In this document: piece after piece, positions 1 through 10,077 of the stretch
Position numbering within the stretch: the first letter of the stretch is position 1
How the letters are laid out: each line of letters starts with the position of its first letter
Assembly: GCF_021917145.1 (NCBI RefSeq)
Contig: NC_061068.1
Coordinates: 2,020,884-2,084,883 of the forward strand
Length of the DNA stretch: 64,000 nucleotides
Direction of reading: 5' to 3'
DNA from: Hypomesus transpacificus
Taxonomy: Eukaryota > Chordata > Actinopteri > Osmeriformes > Osmeridae
Notes under the pieces: model-generated
Told to the model about the DNA's origin: nothing
The model's input: only the letters and a program-made list of their open reading frames with translations
Database searches by the model: none
Made by a program: the position numbers and the translations under genes

Positions 1-496
1 GAGAACATGTTCATTCCAATGGTTGTTCTTCTATCACAAAAACATGATCAAATTCAGATTATAAGATATAAAAGTTGGCACAGTTTCAGTAATGTTTTAA
101 TGTTTCAGTTGTTGTTTTTAATGACTTTGGTACTGAACTGTAGTGAGTCTTCATTGAGAGAATAATCTAGATGTCAGAAGTGCACCTGAACCAAGCGTGT
201 CCATCAAGTACGCAATATGTAAATTGCATGCAATTCTGATAAAGGTGCTACATGTAATACCAATGTAGGTATTTAACCTCACACCATGATTTACCTATGT
301 ATGTATATCATCAGACACTGTTTCAAGTCTCCAGTCTGTTCTGAGCTCAGAGGTCCAGTCAGTGAAAGCTCTCAGACATCCTGGCTCAAGCCCGGACATA
401 CAGTGAGGCCATCTAGAGGACCTCAGCCAGAGAACACAGCACAGGACTGCATAGGGGACCATCCCAAACCTGGTCCCACATGTGACAGAGATCCTC
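1..496. other. Downstream flank of caveolin gene
   Basis: AT-rich sequence 3' of the caveolin stop codon, expected to hold its 3' UTR. I see no further exon, no clear repeat, and no unambiguous AATAAA on the minus strand close to the stop codon. srGAP exons that should follow those at 2.0-4.2 kb were not recognised here. Confidence 0.4.
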
Positions 497-1494
497 TCAT
501 TCCCGTGCCAGGTGAACACTGATGCCTCCACAGCACTTGCCGGCGCTGGAGAGAAAGGGACGCACGGCGACATCCAGGACTATGCTCCACCACGCCTGCA
601 GGCAGCTGGAGCCTATGAGGAGACTCTGAATGAAGGGGCTAACCATCCTGGCATGGTGGGAGAAACACACTGTTAGAAACTAGAAGAAAAAAACTCTGGT
701 GGTGCACATCCTGGGTCAGGGTTATCCAGTAGGCTGTGAGACGTCAGACCCACCAGATGTGGAGGCAGCTGAGGATGGCAAAGAGGAGTCCAGAGAGGAT
801 GGAGACTGGAACAGCCAGCAGGACTGTGACGATCCTGTAGATCCACACCCTAGTGACCTCAAACAGGGCATTACTCCACATCCACACCCTGTCTCCACTA
901 CGCACTGACACCGGCTCGGCTATCACATCCTCAAAGGTGACCTGGGCCAAGAGACGAATGTCAGAGGTCAGAGGAAATGTCAGAGGTCAGGGGAGGTCAC
1001 AGAGGAGGTCACAATTGCGAGTTGAACTCATCAACCGTCATCATCCATTGTTCTACCAAACTGTGACTGAGCTGACGCACACAAGAGGGCAGTACAATCA
1101 CAGAATGCAGCTGCTATTTTTTCTTGATAAACACTTTCGTTTTTTGCTCACTAAATATCTTAAAAATATTGAATGTGATCATAAAATAAAACTTAAACCA
1201 GTGAACTCATGAAATAACATAGACAGTCAACATGTCAACGTGTCATCCTGTTCAGGGTGAGCCAGGTACCTTCAGACAGTCATTGGTTCCCCGGGGGTCT
1301 CTGATGTTGAGCAGAGGCTTGGTATCACTGATGTCCACCAACGCTGATGTCATGTCCTCCTCCTCCTCCTCCTCCCTTGCAGGAGCCTTCCACAAGGGCT
1401 CCGGCTCCTCCCGCTCATCTGAATCCTCCGGTTCAGAATCTCCCAGGTCTATCTCTGTCTCCTCAGTATCATCCTCCTTCATCATGGGGTCCAT
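497..1494 (-). CDS. Caveolin, CAV2-type (three exons)
   Basis: Caveolins are integral membrane proteins that insert a hairpin into the inner leaflet and build caveolae. Exons on the minus strand are 1494-1270, 941-754 and 647-497. All junctions are GT-AG and the phases join to 187 aa. Residues 78-85 read FEDVIAEP, the family signature, preceded by RDPRGTNDCLK. A scaffolding-like stretch (DRVWMWSNALFEVTRVWIYR) leads into a hydrophobic hairpin ending SCLHIW. The C-terminus (about 140-187) has GKCCGG, with likely palmitoylated cysteines. The intron inside the HIW tryptophan codon and the C-terminal exon resemble CAV2, not the two-exon CAV3. The N-terminus is unusually acidic, with a run of six Glu. 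Two further Met codons follow the chosen ATG closely, and a Met-less open frame extends upstream. I assign it to the CAV2 group but cannot tell cav2 from a CAV2-related paralogue. CAV1 is not adjacent within the window. Confidence 0.85.
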
Positions 1495-1984
1495 ATGGAC
1501 ATGGGGAGAGAGCAATACCCACAGATCTGCAGAGCCAAAGACCAGCTCCTGGTCGTACAGCGTGACACTGCCAGACTGATACTATCCAACAGAGGGTGAC
1601 CAATCAGGCCCCTGGACCCACCACTGCACTGGGTTAAATTTGGAAAGTGACTGTGGCCTGGTCGGTATTTCCAGCTTGGCTGACTTGAGAGGATCACTTC
1701 CCAGTGTCCTGAAAAAGAGAGCGAGAGAGAGAGAGCGAGAGAGAGAGCGAGAGCGAGTATTTTTGTACTTGAGTCACAGAGAGATGGAGGTAACCTCTAT
1801 CTATCTACCCCTCTATCAATGGTATGAAGACAGAAAGCCAGGCAAGGAGGCAGGTGTCACTTTTACAGGGATGCCAGATAGGTGATTGTGTAAAGCGTTG
1901 ACAGCCCAGCAAGGAGGCACAGCTGACAGGGTGACAGACCCCCTATTTCAGGGCACTGGGTGGCAGCTGGATTGCCTGACTTAC

Positions 1985-2271
1985 TACATTGGGATTTTCT
2001 GTTATAATATCCATTCAATCTGTCAACCAAAACAGGATAAAGTTCTGTAATGTACCTGTACAAAGGCCTCAACTCAAGCCGTAGCCTCATCTGATTGACA
2101 GTTCTGACCTTCTTGAAGAAGCGGATGACATCCTCTCCCACTTGAGCCAGCCGAATGATGACGTTGTTGTTGTAGATGTCGCTGAGCGTGGCGTGGTCTC
2201 TACTCTCCCTCCGGGTCTGGTTCAGGACCATGTACCAGCAGTTCACTGTTGACAAAAGGTTCTGGTCCTTC
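1985..2271 (-). CDS. srGAP-family F-BAR exon (partial gene)
   Basis: The minus strand encodes KDQNLLSTVNCWYMVLNQ and then RRESRDHATLSDIYNNNV, followed by EDVIRFFKK. This is a close match to the F-BAR region of srGAP1/2/3; the RRESRDHATL pattern is nearest srGAP3. srGAPs bend membranes with the F-BAR dimer and inactivate Rac/Cdc42 with a RhoGAP domain. The acceptor is TTGCAG before 2271. Two donors are possible: GTCAGA after FFKK (exon end 2109) or a consensus GTAAGT (exon end 1985). The longer form adds a weaker srGAP-like stretch (ITELYPVLVDRL) with no stop. It joins in phase to the exon at 4114-4196. No later srGAP exons (rest of F-BAR, RhoGAP, SH3) are visible; instead a caveolin gene follows. 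It could be a gene fragment, or the remaining exons may lie left of the window with the caveolin nested in an intron. Confidence 0.7.
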
Positions 2272-4113
2272 CTGCAATGGCCAGTAGGGCAAAGGTTAGA
2301 CTTTGACATATTTGACAGTAACAGCACAGTTGCTTTTTGGGGCCAACCCATGTTTGGTTGTGGTCAATGATGCAAGAGCAAAAGATCCTGCATAGTCCTG
2401 CAATTGGAATAACTTAACTAAAGACATTAAGATGAACTAATCCTCACTGTTAATTTCCTTGTATATGAGACAAAGTGGACCAGCTGATTAGATACTCTCA
2501 TTCTAAGTTTTTGTCAAGTGGGCACTTCCACACTGAGTCTTGTGTGACAAGGAACATATTTTTCTTATTTTTTGGAACTTTTGTTTTTTGAGAAGACTTA
2601 CATTTTGGCTGTACTCTAAGACTTCCTGCAAGACTTAACTCCAAATGTGCTCACACATTTCTTCGAAATTGAACTCTGGACTTCCAATGGCAGTTTTTAA
2701 TAGGATACTCCCTGTGAATCTACACGCCAGAGTCTTGACAGCACTCTCCTTTGAATCCAAGACATTCTGATAAAAACTTTAGCAAGCCATCCCACTAGCT
2801 ATTCTGTTAGTTGTGAAGCAAGCGATTGATCCTGGGATTAAGGCTCGAGGAACTGTACTGTGAGTGGGGGACCTGAGGTGTTCCTCTGACTGTGAGGACT
2901 GTGAGGAGGTACACAGTGGGAGCTCTCCAAGCTGCCTATAGAAGATAAAAGATCAGGAGATAAGATGAGCTCTGCAGCACTGTACAGCTGGAGAAGGAAA
3001 CTCAAGGAGATTACATCTGTTCATTAGTGGAAGAAGGTGACTGGCTGCCTGAAACATAGCTGGAAACAGACAAAGAGAGACTCCCAGCTCAAATCCGCTT
3101 ATAGCAAGCAGTCACTGTCACAGCACAGCCAACGAGAATGTAATGAATGCTTTTTGGGACATCAAAATGAGATTACAAAATATAAGAATAAAAAAAACAC
3201 ATGGTACAGTCAACACGCTTTTTAATTCCCATACCGCCATTGACCTTGAGCCCTTGCTTTAAAAATGTCTACTCTTTTCTCAAGTTTGACATTAAATATA
3301 AATATAGGAAAGAGAGATGTCTTGAAGGCAGAAGGTAACCATGTAAGGAATGATTCAACATGGAGATGTGGAAAAAGCCACCACTGAAAGACAGTTATAG
3401 GGTGACCTATTGCAATTAGAAGGTAAAGTGCGGTGTCAAGGGATCTTCCACAGGTCGACCAAGATGGAAGAGGCACTCTCTGTCTCTTATCTCAGTAAAA
3501 CAAATAAGGCGGTCAAGCATGAGGTCTGGCATGGCCAGGTCAAGTGAGAGTCTGTGCCATGATGTCATGGCAAACCTCAGTGCTAATGAGCCATTTTCAA
3601 GTTGGCTTACTCGTCATTTCCTGTTACGGTATGTAAATAGAGCAGTGCTTCTTCCCATTCTGTATATTTTTAGACAATAAGGCACGATTCGTCTCAGACA
3701 CGTCTGGCATCAGAAGGTTCGTCAGTACACCTAGGCAGCGTTTCATCTGAAGACGCTAAGCTCAAAGCTCAGAGCTCTGGCTCATATGAAACTCTTCAGT
3801 GTAGCTTTACAGTTCCATGAAGCGAAGCACAAATACAAATGAAAAATTAAAAGGCATAAAAAGAAGCAAGTGAATAATGAGTATGACCTACTTGGGAAAG
3901 ACACAGTAATCTGAGGCCACAGTTTCTTGCCCTTGTCCTGGTTACAACTGTTTCTCTCTCACTGTTTCTTTCCCTTTCTGTCTCTCTTTCCGTCTTTCAT
4001 ACACCTTTCCTCAACATGCAAGCAAAAAAACACATAACAATTGCTTCCTCAATGGTCTCAACAATGTAGGAAAGGGTTAGCCGGCATAGACAACACACAT
4101 GACCCGTACTCAC
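2272..4113. other. srGAP intron
   Basis: Non-coding stretch between the two srGAP-like exons on the minus strand. I see no gene, structured repeat or RNA here; short open frames have no recognisable content. Confidence 0.5.
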
Positions 4114-4196
4114 TTCAAGTGCTGATGTTCTCTGGAGCTGCGGATCTTGGCTGGGTAGCGCTCAGCCAGCTTGTCCAGGCCTCTAGAGTACTCCAG
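4114..4196 (-). CDS. srGAP-family F-BAR exon, upstream
   Basis: This 83-bp exon translates as LEYSRGLDKLAERYPAKIR then SSREHQHL and ends in phase 2 at a strong GTGAGT donor. It matches the srGAP F-BAR segment LEYSRSLEKLAERF. Phase and protein continue exactly into the exon at 2271 (HLK-KDQN). The acceptor used here is CTCCAG before 4196. Only about a dozen bases separate it from a 177-bp tandem array, and the srGAP residues expected immediately N-terminal were not found on the other side. So either an intron begins here and now contains the array, or array expansion truncated a longer exon. No start-codon exon of srGAP was recognised anywhere upstream in the window. Confidence 0.65.
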
Positions 4197-4207
4197 CTGG
4201 AGCAGGG

Positions 4208-4983
4208 CTGACCTCACGTCTCGGCCTGCGGCGGAGCTCAGGGGAGGCCTGGTGACAGGATCAGACCAACGGCAGGGGTCCCGGAAGTCTGGAACTCCAA
4301 CCCTAACCCTAGCCCTAGCCCTAATCCCCCAATGGCAGCCTTAATGGCAACGGGGCGAGGGTTGGGATGGGGGCTGGGCTAGGGCTGACCTCACGTCTCG
4401 GCCTGCGGCGGAGCTCAGGGGAGGCCTGGTGACAGGATCAGACCAACGGCAGGGGTCCCGGAAGTCTGGAACTCCAACCCTAACCCTAGCCCTAGCCCTA
4501 ATCCCCCAATGGCAGCCTTAATGGCAACGGGGCGAGGGTTGGGATGGGGGCTGGGCTAGGGCTGACCTCACGTCTCGGCCTGCGGCGGAGCTCAGGGGAG
4601 GCCTGGTGACAGGATCAGACCAACGGCAGGGGTCCCGGAAGTCTGGAACTCCAACCCTAACCCTAGCCCTAGCCCTAATCCCCCAATGGCAGCCTTAATG
4701 GCAACGGGGCGAGGGTTGGGATGGGGGCTGGGCTAGGGCTGACCTCACGTCTCGGCCTGCGGCGGAGCTCAGGGGAGGCCTGGTGACAGGATCAGACCAA
4801 CGGCAGGGGTCCCGGAAGTCTGGAACTCCAACCCTAACCCTAGCCCTAGCCCTAATCCCCCAATGGCAGCCTTAATGGCAACGGGGCGAGGGTTGGGATG
4901 GGGGCTGGGCTAGGGCTGACCTCACGTCTCGGCCTGCGGCGGAGCTCAGGGGAGGCCTGGTGACAGGATCAGACCAACGGCAG
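4208..4983. repeat. 177-bp tandem array with telomere-like core
   Basis: Four full copies and a fifth partial copy of a 177-bp unit begin at 4208, 4385, 4562, 4739 and 4916. By eye the copies are identical. Each unit has a CCCTAA-like core (variants CCCTAA, CCCTAG). On the minus strand this gives five closely spaced GGG runs, a good G-quadruplex candidate. The rest of the unit (GACAGGATCAGACCAACG, AGTCTGGAACTC) recurs in diverged form near 60.7 kb, so the unit derives from a dispersed repeat. The array touches the srGAP exon at 4114-4196. Perfect identity suggests very recent expansion, gene conversion or an assembly artefact. Confidence 0.95.
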
Positions 4984-6750
4984 AGAGAGGGGGAGATCTA
5001 GAGAGACAGGGTGTGGGGGATATAAATACTACTGAGGAGGACTGACTGGAAACAGTTGTATCTTATTAAGACCTATAGTAGAAATGACTGACCAGAGACT
5101 GTCAGGAAATAGCTAAAGGACAGACTGAGGAAACTATAGCAAATTGCAAAAGCTGACAAGGAAGAAATATGTGGTAAATGTTTCACAGTAAAGTAAGTAA
5201 TTATAGAGCCAAGACTCATCAATATCCTTGTGTTCTGTACGTTGGGCACTGACTGTGTGGAAATGTGTGTAGAGATGTTTTCATCTTCTGGCTCTCTAAG
5301 ATGAAAAGAGGTTTACTACTTTGGGGGGTCTGCAGCCCCACAGTGCCCCCCTTTGGCCTCCTGAGTAAAAATGAGCTATCTTTATAGAGGCTGTTAGTTT
5401 GGCACACCCGAAACATGATCTGGTGCTTCTGCAAGTACTCTTCTTCTGCTCTAAACATAGACCTCGTAACAACAACTGGAAGGGTACAGCTTCTTATTTC
5501 ATTTTGGTGTAGACCCAGACTACACTATGACATGCACTGCTGGATGTGAGATATATTGTGGAGTTCTGCAGGTATTGTATGATTTGACATGACTCACCCT
5601 GCATGAGAACTACAAGCACTAGATGGTGGCGAGGGTCAACCTGAGACTTGCTCCTGCTGTTCCTGTCAGTGAGTGCCACCCATGCGGATCAAGATTGGTC
5701 ACAGAAACACAAGTGACTGTAAATATCTAATGGGGATGAATACAACCAAAACAACATTACCATCAACATTTTCTGGGAAAACAAAACATCTTTCAATTGA
5801 AACAGGAAGCCTCTGGTATGAAGATCAGGCTAAGAGAGAATAATGTCTGTCTAAAATGTGAGGAAGTTGTTCATGAGTCAGCAGAGACAGCAGTGTCTGG
5901 GTATGCTTACTCCAAGTTATAGGTAGTGTCTGTCAACCTCTGTAAGCATGAGAGAGAGAGAGAGAGAGAGACGCTCCTCTGGGACACGATGATGTGAAAT
6001 GGAGAGTTGTCCTTGGCTCTCATCTCTCCCCCAGGTGTGAGTTAGATTTTTTCAACAGGCTTTCAGGAAAATCCCTTATTCTCTATTAATCTTTGGACCC
6101 ATTAACAGATCATCCTCGCACTGGTATTATTAGTCATTATTAAGGTTTGGAGAATCATGCCATGTACAAACTTGTCAGGCTCTGACAAAAATGCATTCAA
6201 AGACAGGATGCACACACTGTTGATGTTTATCTTAGTCTTGTGTAGCACTGTAAATAGTGTTGTATATGTAAAAATCACTACTCCAAAAACACCAAAAGGT
6301 GTTTGTTTATTAATAGTTTATTTGTAAGAAGAATTACAAGTCTACAACAGTTTACAGTAGAAAGCAGATGGTGTGGTGCTCACAGGAAAGAGATAACTTT
6401 ATCCAGGCAGAGAAACAGAAGGAACATGATGTATTGATGACTGAGAGTTTCCTGTGTGTGCTATAGCTGGAGACAGTGGTATGCTAATGGTCTGCACACC
6501 TCGCCAGATGGTCTGGATGGAAGAGTGTGTGTGTGTGTGTGTGTGTGTGGGGGGGGGAGCTAGAGGAAAGGGACTGTGTGTGTATGTGTGTCATGTGTTT
6601 GCCACTCTGGCCTTCGCACACCTGACCCTCCACATGTGGGCTCAAGGTGGCTGGTGAATAGTTATGACCTGGACGACGATCAGTCACATTCATATGTCAT
6701 GTCAGGGAGGCAAGGATGGAAGATGAGAGGCTAGATGAATTAAAGATGCG

Positions 6751-6855
<105 letters not shown>

Positions 6856-7383
6856 AAGAGCTTATGTGGGATATGAATGATGTCATACAGTGTTCCTTTT
6901 GTGCACCTGCTAGTCTGGCTGTATCCATGGGTACAGCACAGCAGGTCAGACACTGTCTCTCTAATCTCATGGCAGAATGTCCAACATGGTTGGTGAGGGT
7001 CAGGCAATGTGGGTGTTTCATAGAAAAGACAGCCATGTGAAGCGTTGAATGGAGTCTTCTCAACATAGACCACAGTATGTATGGTTAGGCCTGCTTGCTT
7101 CTGGCCATGCATGTATGAGAGGTTTTTTGTGTACGTGGGTCTCGGACTGGAACTGGCCTCACACACACTCTCAGAGATTGTCTAATGTAATCATATGGGA
7201 CACTCCATGCGACAGGCTCATTAATCACACCCAGAGCGCCTTCCCTACAGCTTTGATTCATCGCGTCTGCTTTTCGCTCTTTTGATATAGCAGATCATGT
7301 AGACAGACAGACAGATACGGCCAATGAGGCAGAGTCATCTATGACATTACTTTCTTCCTGTTTTCCGAACATTTACATTCACA

Positions 7384-7423
7384 TTTATTCATTTAGCAGA
7401 CACCTGTATCCAAAGCGACTTAC
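7384..7423 (-). repeat. SINE 3'-tail fragment
   Basis: Read on the minus strand this is the AAGTCGCTTTGGAT ... GTCTGCTAAATGA tail of the tRNA-derived SINE seen complete at 29.2 kb. Only the tail is recognisable. Confidence 0.75.
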
Positions 7424-8895
7424 ACAATTTACGATTTACAATACTTAGTGTAGAAAACACACAACAGATTAACTTTAGAGCAGTGTACATCATGCTGATT
7501 GAGCATCCTGTGAACGTTCTCACTCTAATTGGAGAGACTTGTTTGATATACTTTGAATTCTGCCTGAGAAAGGGACACCCAATTGTTGTGATGGTCTAGC
7601 TCTGGTTCTATAAACATTGGAGGTCTGAGACTGGTCCTTCACTTTAATTACTGGCTCATTGTGAGGGCCGCTCATGTGTATGTATGAGTAGATGTGTACA
7701 AGCCTGGCGGAACTGATGTGCCAGAGCAGGTTCACTCTTTGAACTGTTTCTTTATCTACTTCACTACCTCTTGAAATCATAAATATATTATCACATCCAT
7801 TTCTTTTGAGACAAACTCCATTTCGACAGCTATTTCAAGCAGAGATCAAGACAGGGAAGGGTACTTTCAGTCATGATGAATCTATTCTGCAGGAACAGAT
7901 AAGATGAGAGAAGAGATGTTACTGTGGCGACGTTACATAACGTCTAATGGTAATAAAAATTATTTAAAAGATGGCAGTCAAAACTAAACCAAATAAGAGG
8001 CCAAAACATGATATTCATTTAATTGTATAGAATAATGTATGGTTAAAACAACATTTTAAAGGTGCTTACCTAAAATCCTTAATTAAACAAGAAGTTCATA
8101 TTTTGTTGTGTGTATGTGTTTGTGAGCAATCAGCATATGAACCCAATACGCAAAGAGAACAGTCTGTGCAAATATGCAAAAAGGAAACCGTAATCCAGGC
8201 TTGAAAGTCGTGTCTCATTTGATGCCAGATCATCCTTCAATTAATCCTAAAATGTAACATTAATCCTTATGTCTGTATGTGTGTTTCTAACATGGCTTCA
8301 TCAGATTTGGCTCTGACCTTGTGATCAATTAACTGGGTTATCAAACTCCCTCAGATTACCCAGGGGGAAGCTTCCCTAATGCTCTGTCTCTGTTTGTCCT
8401 GGATACTCCATCTCTGTAAATGTTCTCTTCAGGTGACAATCGTCATTTCAGTGTATTTGCACACCACAGCCATGGGCTATAAAGTGGCACGGTGTTATCA
8501 TGCTTTTAAGACTTTACAATACTGGCCTCTCAATGTGAACTCAATAAATGTCCTGACTTGCTTTGTATCTGATTGTGTGTGTATGTGTGTGTATGTGTGT
8601 AGGTGTGTGTGTGTGTGTGTGTGTGCATATAACTGTGTGGACATGCAGCCTTTGGGAAACATCATAGCTGTGTTTGTGTTTGCAGAATCATAGTTTAATT
8701 TAAAAAATCTAGCTCAGCATGTTCTTTTTGTGTGACCACAATGTCTCTATCCCTTAAACCTAATCTGTCTGTCTGTCTGTGTGGGAAGGAGGGAGGGAAC
8801 AGCATTTCGGCCCAAAAATACAATTCTCATTAACAAAGCTGCGGTAACCTAATCAAAGGCAAATCTAAAAATCAGGGCTGAAGACTCGTATCTTC

Positions 8896-9331
8896 CTGTA
8901 ACGGACAGACTCCCAAGATAAAGGGTACTGGATCCAAGTGTAGGTTTATTTGGGCGTAGTTGGACAAGCAGGGGTCATACACAGATATCAGAGCCAGAGA
9001 GAAAATCGAAAAGGGTAGTCAGGTCTCATGTGTAGGTCAAACGGGGGCGGACTGAGCAACGAAGGCAAGGCTTGGTCAGGTTCCACAGGACAGGCAAGGG
9101 TTTGGATCACGGCGTCTAAGAATTGTACAGGTGGAGCAGATACGAGGTCGGGGGCAAAAACAAGGTCGGCATATAACAGAAAGTCTATCCGAAAATCGCT
9201 GTCTTAAATACACAGAGCAGAAGGGAGTGGACTGATGTCTTTCATTGTTTGCAGGCGTGAAGAGGGAGTGCCCTCTTAGTACTCAGGTGATGATGATCTG
9301 AGGCAGGGGGACCTGATTGTCACACTTCCTC
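8896..9331. repeat. Probable interspersed repeat, unclassified
   Basis: A G-rich, non-coding block differing in composition from its AT-rich surroundings. It starts near CTGTAACGGACAGACTC and ends near CTGATTGTCACAC, with phrases such as GACAAGCAGGGGTCATACAC that are reminiscent of dispersed fish repeats. No transposase or reverse transcriptase frame and no clear terminal repeats were found. The class is unknown. Confidence 0.4.
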
Positions 9332-10077
9332 TGGTTATGTCATTTTATTTATTCTGTCCTGTTATTGCGACCTTATTTCTCCGTTACACACCAATGCCTT
9401 AAAGGAACTTTTTTAAATGGAACAGATTTGCTTACTCTGACTTTAGAGCTTTTAGCATTCAATTATTTATTTTTTTATGTTCACTTTGAACTATTATGAA
9501 AGCAGATTTTCTATCCTTATATAATCATGTGTTAATTGAGCCCAGCCAGTCTAAGGCTTTTCATAAATGTGCTGCTGAAACATCTTTCTGTACATCCAGA
9601 TTCACCCATTTACAGTTTTATATTCAAAAGGATAGATAATAATGCCAATAACATTACTTCTGCTTAACTCTTTAAATCCTTGTAAACACTTTGAATGTAA
9701 AGAGTTTATTTGCACAATAAAAGTAATAACAGCTGATTTGTACACTCGTATTTTTCCAACAGTAATGTACCAGCATTGTGTCTTATTAAAAATGAAGGGC
9801 ATATCAGAATATTGCAAAAAAATAATGCAAGTATACTAAAACAGATAATGTAGACACTGGTCATATCACTTACCTTTGAATTTAATGTCATGTTCTCCAC
9901 ACTCAACTGTGAACCTTAAAGGAATTAATGTATTATTAAAATTCCTGAATTGTATGTAGTATTATACGATTATGTCAGATTTACCTGTCACTCTTTATGA
10001 TAGAAAAAAATGATATTACATGATACAGCAGAATTAAGGCTATTCAAGTTTTCATCAGCATTAAAGTGAAACATATA

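Noticed and set aside
4208-4983. srGAP coding copies within the 177-bp units (ELRRR-like)
   Set aside because: The same segment is found in the dispersed copy at 60.7 kb, so the resemblance to the F-BAR sequence is probably chance.
4208-4983. CRISPR array
   Set aside because: Repeats are directly adjacent with no spacers, in a eukaryotic genome.
5494-5679. Candidate upstream exon for srGAP
   Set aside because: The translation shows no similarity to the srGAP N-terminus (FKKDKEIIAEY-type start).
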